NCBI GenBank assembly: GCA_045627705.1
Contig: JAZQOE010000145.1
Span: forward strand, 1-10,097
Length of the DNA stretch: 10,097 bases
Reading direction: 5' to 3'
Source: JBMNHG01 sp045627705
GTDB lineage: Bacteria > Verrucomicrobiota > Kiritimatiellia > RFP12 > JBMNHG01
Positions 6,369 to 10,097 of the stretch are shown piece after piece (within the stretch, counting starts at the first letter, position 1; each line of letters opens with the position of its first letter). The position numbers were made by a program, and so were the translations under genes. The notes beneath the pieces are model-generated. The model did no database searches. It worked only from the letters and a program-made list of their open reading frames with translations, and had not been told where the DNA came from.

Positions 6369-8594
6369 ATGCAGAAGCTTTGTGGCTATGTGAACACCTT
6401 CTTTGCCGTCGATGGCAGTGGAAACTGCCTGCCCGGGCCATACCGTCCACTCGGCGTGGCGCGTCCTGGTCCCGACACCTTTTTCCCGCAGACCACGCAT
6501 GGCTACAGGACCGGCGCCACGATCATGCGCTTCTCGCAGAACCATGTCGCCGGCACCGGTGGCGCGAGCCGCTATGGCAACATCGGCCTCACGCCTTTCA
6601 CGGGTGCGCCGGTCGAGCAGTGCGCCGCACCGTGGCTCACCCCGTATTTCGGCCGCATCGACGGCAGTGCGCCAACAGACGAGGTCGGCGAGGTCGGCTA
6701 CTATGCCGTTACCCTCCAGCCATTCGGCATTCGTTGCGAACTGACATGCACGCATTCCGCCGCGCTCTACCGTTGCGCCTATCCGGCCGGCGCCGAATCG
6801 TGGCTGCTGATCGATACGGGAAGCGTGATCCGTTGCGGCCTAGGCGCAGATGGGATGTTGCGGGAAGTCGAGAACTGGGAAGTCGCGCCCGAAAGCATCG
6901 GAGGTTTCGCCGAATGCAGGAACCGCGACGAAGTCATCGGGCGCGCCGACATCATCGGCGGTTGGGGACACCACCACCAGTACAGCGTCTTCTTCTGTCT
7001 CAAGGTTGACCAGCCTTGGGAGGAGTGCCGCATGGCGAACCGCGGCGGAATCGTCCCAGGCGGCGAACTTCACAGCGTGAACGGCCCGGATGCGCGCGTG
7101 CTCCTCCGCTATCGCGATGGCGCCACGCTCAATGTGCGCGTCGCGATTTCGTTCGTCTCGATCGCCCACGCGCGCGCCGCGCTGGCGGATGAAGTCGGCC
7201 CGCGCGATTTCGATTCGATCCGCGAAGAGTGTGCGCAGGAGTGGGAGGCGTTGTTCGCCAGTTTCGCAATCGACGGCGGCACGGAAGAACAGCGCCGTCT
7301 CTTCTACACCGCGCTTTACCGTCTGCACTGCATGCCCGCCGATCTCGGAGTCGGCGGCGACCCCTACCTTGGCACGGGTAATCACCGTCAGTTCTCCGAC
7401 GTGTATTGCCTGTGGGACAGCATCCGCAATTCCAATTCGTTCCAGCATCTCTTCAATCCCGCGTACTCGGCGGACTTCATGAACTGGCTGCTGGATGTCG
7501 CGGATGAGACTGGCTGGCTGCCCGACGCATACATAACGGGCCATCATGCGTACATGCAGAGCGCGTGCGCATGCGATATCCTCTTCGCGGAAGCCGCGCT
7601 GAAGGGCGTAAAGGGCGTGGATTACCGCCGTGCGCTCGCGCACTGCATGCGCAACGCGCTCGAACTCCCGCCGGACCCGATGGTTTCCGGACGCTACCTC
7701 GACGACTATCACAAGCTCGGCTATCTCTCGACCGACGTCACGAAGGGATGCGTTTCGCGATTCATCGAATACACCGTCCACGACGACTGCATCGCGCGCC
7801 TTGCGGAACTGCTTGGCGACTCCGAAACGGCGACGCGCTTCCGCGCCTTCGCGGCGCGCGTGTGGAACCTTTGGAATCCCGAACGCAAGGTATTCTGGCC
7901 GCGCCGCCCCGATGGCTCGTGGGCGCCGGATGGATTCGCCGATGCGGACCGTCCTGGCTGGGACGCATGGAACGATCCCTGCGCCTACGAGGGATCGCTC
8001 CGCATCTGGTCGATGAATCCACTCCACGATATTCCAGGGCTTATCGAGCGCCACGGCGGCGCCGGGCAGTTCGTGCGCGACCTCGATGAAGTCTTCGAGC
8101 CCACCAACGGCCGCCCGCAGACATGGGGCGTGAAGGAGACGCGCATGCACGTGCCGCACCTCTACTCGTATGCTGGCCGTCCGGACAAGGCAGGCGAACG
8201 CGTGCTCGATTCGCTCGCCGAGCATTTCCACGATTCCCGCAACGGCCTTGCCGACAATGAGGACATGGGATGCCAGTCCGGCTACTACCTGTGGCATTCG
8301 ATCGGACTCTATCCCATCATCGGCCAGACGCACTACATGCTCACGCCTCCGGTCTTCGACCATGTCGAAGCCGACCTCTCGGGCTGGGGCGAAGGGAAGA
8401 AGCTCGTGATCGATGTCGAGCGCCACGGGAAGGGCCGCTACATCCAATCCGTCGAACTCGGCGGCAAGCCGATCGACCGCTGCTGGATTGAACACGACGA
8501 ACTTCTCGCCGCTCCGAGCCTGCGCTTCGTCCTTGGCGACGAGCCATCCGGCTGGGGCCGCGCCACTCCGCCGCCCACGCCGTCACGGCAGTGA
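6369..8594 (+). CDS. GH92-family alpha-mannosidase, apparently cytoplasmic
   Basis: Glycoside hydrolase family 92 enzymes are calcium-dependent inverting exo-alpha-mannosidases that cut mannose from N-glycans and other mannosides. This 741-residue protein has the family's usual length and order of motifs: YVNTFFAVDGSGNCLPGPY then GVARPGPDTFFP at the N-terminus, FYTALYRLHCMPADL, VYCLWDSIRNSN, GWLPDAYITGHHAYMQSAC, KETRMHVPHLYSYAGRP (Glu590, His594), and the acidic D-N-E-D-M-G (629-634) followed by GYYLWHSIGLYPI. The last two correspond to the GNEPSHH and GNDDCGQ-type family motifs that line the active site. The protein begins directly with the catalytic domain and has no signal peptide, lipobox or sorting tail, unlike the many exported GH92 enzymes, so it probably acts on imported oligosaccharides. 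Linkage specificity cannot be read. It is divergent from cstA and is followed by a terminator-like hairpin and then hexokinase. Confidence 0.92.
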   Translation: MQKLCGYVNTFFAVDGSGNCLPGPYRPLGVARPGPDTFFPQTTHGYRTGATIMRFSQNHVAGTGGASRYGNIGLTPFTGAPVEQCAAPWLTPYFGRIDGSAPTDEVGEVGYYAVTLQPFGIRCELTCTHSAALYRCAYPAGAESWLLIDTGSVIRCGLGADGMLREVENWEVAPESIGGFAECRNRDEVIGRADIIGGWGHHHQYSVFFCLKVDQPWEECRMANRGGIVPGGELHSVNGPDARVLLRYRDGATLNVRVAISFVSIAHARAALADEVGPRDFDSIREECAQEWEALFASFAIDGGTEEQRRLFYTALYRLHCMPADLGVGGDPYLGTGNHRQFSDVYCLWDSIRNSNSFQHLFNPAYSADFMNWLLDVADETGWLPDAYITGHHAYMQSACACDILFAEAALKGVKGVDYRRALAHCMRNALELPPDPMVSGRYLDDYHKLGYLSTDVTKGCVSRFIEYTVHDDCIARLAELLGDSETATRFRAFAARVWNLWNPERKVFWPRRPDGSWAPDGFADADRPGWDAWNDPCAYEGSLRIWSMNPLHDIPGLIERHGGAGQFVRDLDEVFEPTNGRPQTWGVKETRMHVPHLYSYAGRPDKAGERVLDSLAEHFHDSRNGLADNEDMGCQSGYYLWHSIGLYPIIGQTHYMLTPPVFDHVEADLSGWGEGKKLVIDVERHGKGRYIQSVELGGKPIDRCWIEHDELLAAPSLRFVLGDEPSGWGRATPPPTPSRQ

Positions 8595-8613
8595 TTGACC
8601 AGTCGATCTTTTT
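8593..8613 (+). terminator. Short Rho-independent terminator candidate after GH92
   Basis: GATTGAC (8593-8599) and GTCGATC (8602-8608) pair in plus-strand RNA with one U-G wobble. With the innermost pair opened this is a 6-bp stem with a CCAG loop. Five T residues (8609-8613) follow. It overlaps the GH92 stop codon. The stem is short, so termination may be partial. Confidence 0.45.
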
Positions 8614-8674
8614 GCCTTCAACAGGAACTTGAGATTAAAACTGCGGTTTCGGAAATCCTGCATGGCGTTTCATC

Positions 8675-8703
8675 TTGAATCATTTCGGCGGGCAAGATAA
8701 GAT
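8675..8703 (+). promoter_or_regulatory. Candidate promoter of the hexokinase gene
   Basis: TTGAAT (8675-8680) and TAAGAT (8698-8703) are separated by 17 bp. The predicted transcription start is near 8710. It uses the same TAAGAT box and spacing as the GH92 promoter candidate. Confidence 0.45.
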
Positions 8704-8715
8704 TCAAACGTTTCA
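8704..8715. promoter_or_regulatory. LacI/GalR-type operator-like palindrome
   Basis: TCAAACGTTTCA differs at one position from the symmetric TGAAACGTTTCA, which has the central CG and A/T arms typical of LacI/GalR and CcpA-type operators. It overlaps the expected +1 of the hexokinase promoter, a position suited to repression. A related half-site, CGTTTCATCTT (8666-8676), occurs 43 bp upstream at the -35 element. No LacI-family gene is in the window. Confidence 0.45.
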
Positions 8716-8728
8716 TTTTCGTTACGCC

Positions 8729-8734
8729 AAGGAG
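8729..8734 (+). promoter_or_regulatory. Ribosome binding site of the hexokinase gene
   Basis: AAGGAG lies 7 nt before ATG 8742. The block AAGGAGAACC is shared with the GH92 ribosome site. Confidence 0.85.
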
Positions 8735-8741
8735 AACCGCA

Positions 8742-10064
8742 ATGGCAAAGTCAGTTCAAGCATTCCTCGCTTCACACAAGTTCGACATCGACGCAATCGA
8801 TCCAGAAAAGATCCTGCGCGCCTTCCGCGGTGAGATGTCCGCCGGCCTTGCAGGCAAGGACAGTTCTCTCAAGATGATCCCAGCCTTCGTCCGTGCGGAC
8901 GGGCAGGTTCCTGCGGGCGCTCCCGTTGTCGTGCTTGACGCGGGCGGCACAAATCTCCGCGTGACGACCGTTTCCTTCGGTACCGACGGCGCGGCGGCAG
9001 TCGCCCCGTTCCGCAAGACGCCCATGCCCGGCACGAAGGGCCGCCTTTCCGCCGCCGCCTTCTTCGATGCGCTCGCCGATGCGATGGAGCCTGTGCTCAA
9101 GAAGGCCAAGAAGCCCGCTTCCGGCAAACTCGATGTCGGGTTCTGCTTCTCGTATCCAGCGACCATCACGCCCGAACTGGATGCCGTCCTCCTCCACTGG
9201 AGCAAGGAAGTCGATGCCCCCGCGATTGTCGGCAAGGCTGTCGGCGCCGGTCTTGCGAAGGTCCTCAAGAAGCGCGGCTACAACGTGCGCTTCATCGTGC
9301 TCAACGATACTGTCGCCACGCTTCTTTCCGGCAAGTCCGCCGGGAAGGGCAAGTCGTATGCCGGCTATGTCGGCTTCATCCTTGGCACCGGTACCAACAC
9401 CGCATACGTCGAAAAGGTCTCGAAGATCGGCAAGCTTCGCGATGCCGGTGTTGAAGTTGGCGCGAAGACGATGATCATCAATGTCGAATCCGGAAACTTC
9501 TCCAAGGTCCCGGCCAGCGACTTCGACGATCTTTTCGATGCGACGACGAAGACCGCCGGCGTTTACCGCTTTGAGAAGATGATTTCGGGCGGATACCTTG
9601 GCGGCGTTGGCGAGACGACGCTGAAACTCGCGGCGAAAGAAGGCGTATTCACCGCCGATGGCGCGGCGAAGATCGCCAGGCTCGAGAATCTTTCGAACAT
9701 GGACTTCGACAACTTCGCCGCCGATCCGGCGAATGGCGGGGCGCTCACGGCCCTTGCGCTTTCCGCCGCGGACACCCGCGCTGTCGTGAAACTGGCCAAG
9801 GCCATCTACACCCGCGCCGCGAAACTCGCCGCGATCAACATCGCCGCCGCCGCCCTTGCGGGCACTGGCTGGCGCGCCGCGAAGGATCCCGTGCTCGTGG
9901 ATGTCGATGGCTCGACGTACTACCGCACGCGCTCGGTCCCATTCGAGAAGATTGTCAAGAAGCAGATCTCGGCGATCCTCGGGCCCAAGGGCGTGAAGGT
10001 CGAGATTGTCGGCGCCGATGACGCCCCGATCGTCGGTGCGGCGGTCGCCGGGCTCACCTGCTAA
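8742..10064 (+). CDS. Hexokinase of the eukaryotic type (hexokinase_1/hexokinase_2 family)
   Basis: It phosphorylates glucose, and in many family members also mannose or fructose, at the 6-position using ATP in the cytoplasm. The 440-residue length fits single-unit hexokinases. Visible motifs are the phosphate-binding loop LDAGGTNLRV (Asp66 to Val74), FSYPATIT, the catalytic base Asp189 in VLNDTVATLL, the second nucleotide-binding loop LGTGTNTAYVE (from 214), NVESGNF with Glu249 expected to contact the sugar, and the C-terminal VGADDAPIVGAAVAG that closes the nucleotide site. Eukaryotic enzymes usually have NTEWG where this protein has NVESG. It lies 147 bp downstream of GH92 with its own promoter and operator candidates, so it can be controlled separately. 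Mannose released by GH92 is a plausible substrate (inference); the sequence does not fix sugar preference. Confidence 0.95.
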   Translation: MAKSVQAFLASHKFDIDAIDPEKILRAFRGEMSAGLAGKDSSLKMIPAFVRADGQVPAGAPVVVLDAGGTNLRVTTVSFGTDGAAAVAPFRKTPMPGTKGRLSAAAFFDALADAMEPVLKKAKKPASGKLDVGFCFSYPATITPELDAVLLHWSKEVDAPAIVGKAVGAGLAKVLKKRGYNVRFIVLNDTVATLLSGKSAGKGKSYAGYVGFILGTGTNTAYVEKVSKIGKLRDAGVEVGAKTMIINVESGNFSKVPASDFDDLFDATTKTAGVYRFEKMISGGYLGGVGETTLKLAAKEGVFTADGAAKIARLENLSNMDFDNFAADPANGGALTALALSAADTRAVVKLAKAIYTRAAKLAAINIAAAALAGTGWRAAKDPVLVDVDGSTYYRTRSVPFEKIVKKQISAILGPKGVKVEIVGADDAPIVGAAVAGLTC

Positions 10065-10079
10065 CTGGTTTCAAAAATC

Positions 10080-10097
10080 AAAAAAAACGGCGCGCCG
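10080..10097. repeat. Palindrome copy C (cut by the window edge), possible hexokinase terminator
   Basis: Eight A residues (10080-10087) precede CGGCGCGCCG (10088-10097), which is itself a perfect palindrome. The layout is the left part of copies A and B, and the expected right-hand T-run lies beyond the window. It starts 15 bp after the hexokinase stop, so it may be part of a bidirectional intrinsic terminator. Confidence 0.6.

Noticed and set aside
6840..8495. 551-codon minus-strand open frame opposite GH92
   Set aside because: It is a shadow of a GC-rich gene on the other strand, with no recognisable domain, and the plus strand has unmistakable GH92 motifs.
9873..9885. Another GGCGCGCC in the hexokinase gene
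   Set aside because: It has the octamer core but lacks the AAAC/GTTT flanks, so it is not counted as a copy of the palindromic element.

Overview
The window is GC-rich (roughly 60% by eye), densely coding bacterial DNA with six full-length genes and one short decayed fragment at the left edge. Four gene types point to the PVC superphylum, for example Lentisphaerota, Kiritimatiellota or Verrucomicrobiota: an exosortase fused to an EpsI-like domain, a eukaryotic-type hexokinase, a GH92 alpha-mannosidase without a signal peptide, and a short CstA-type transporter. This is an inference from gene content, not a database match.

Layout, left to right. Positions 29-261 look like the frameshifted N-terminal stub of an integrase-core transposase. 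Positions 304-2028 (+) encode an exosortase/EpsI fusion with an apparent zinc-ribbon insertion. Its stop overlaps the start of uxaC (uronate isomerase, 2025-3443, +) in an ATGA arrangement. Converging on uxaC with a 3-bp gap is a minus-strand pair, cstA (6185-4710) followed by an MFS transporter (4646-3447). The two are separated by a long hairpin whose arms pair fully only in minus-strand RNA. A 183-bp divergent region (6186-6368) holds promoter candidates for cstA and for the GH92 alpha-mannosidase gene (6369-8594, +), plus a 15-bp dyad. A small terminator-like hairpin follows GH92. A hexokinase gene (8742-10064, +) then has its own promoter with a LacI-type operator-like palindrome near the predicted +1.

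Proposed working together (inference): the right half reads as a sugar-use module. A transporter imports a mannoside, the cytoplasmic GH92 enzyme releases mannose or another sugar, hexokinase phosphorylates it, and CstA handles a small carboxylate or peptide. UxaC adds hexuronate catabolism. The exosortase is a membrane protein-sorting enzyme, and no substrate with a PEP-CTERM-like tail is encoded here.

The most unusual signal not explained by the genes is a DNA palindrome, AAACGGCGCGCCGTTT. It occurs inside the exosortase gene and again inside uxaC, in different reading frames, and a third copy is cut by the right edge of the window after hexokinase. I see no CRISPR array, tRNA, rRNA or intact mobile element.
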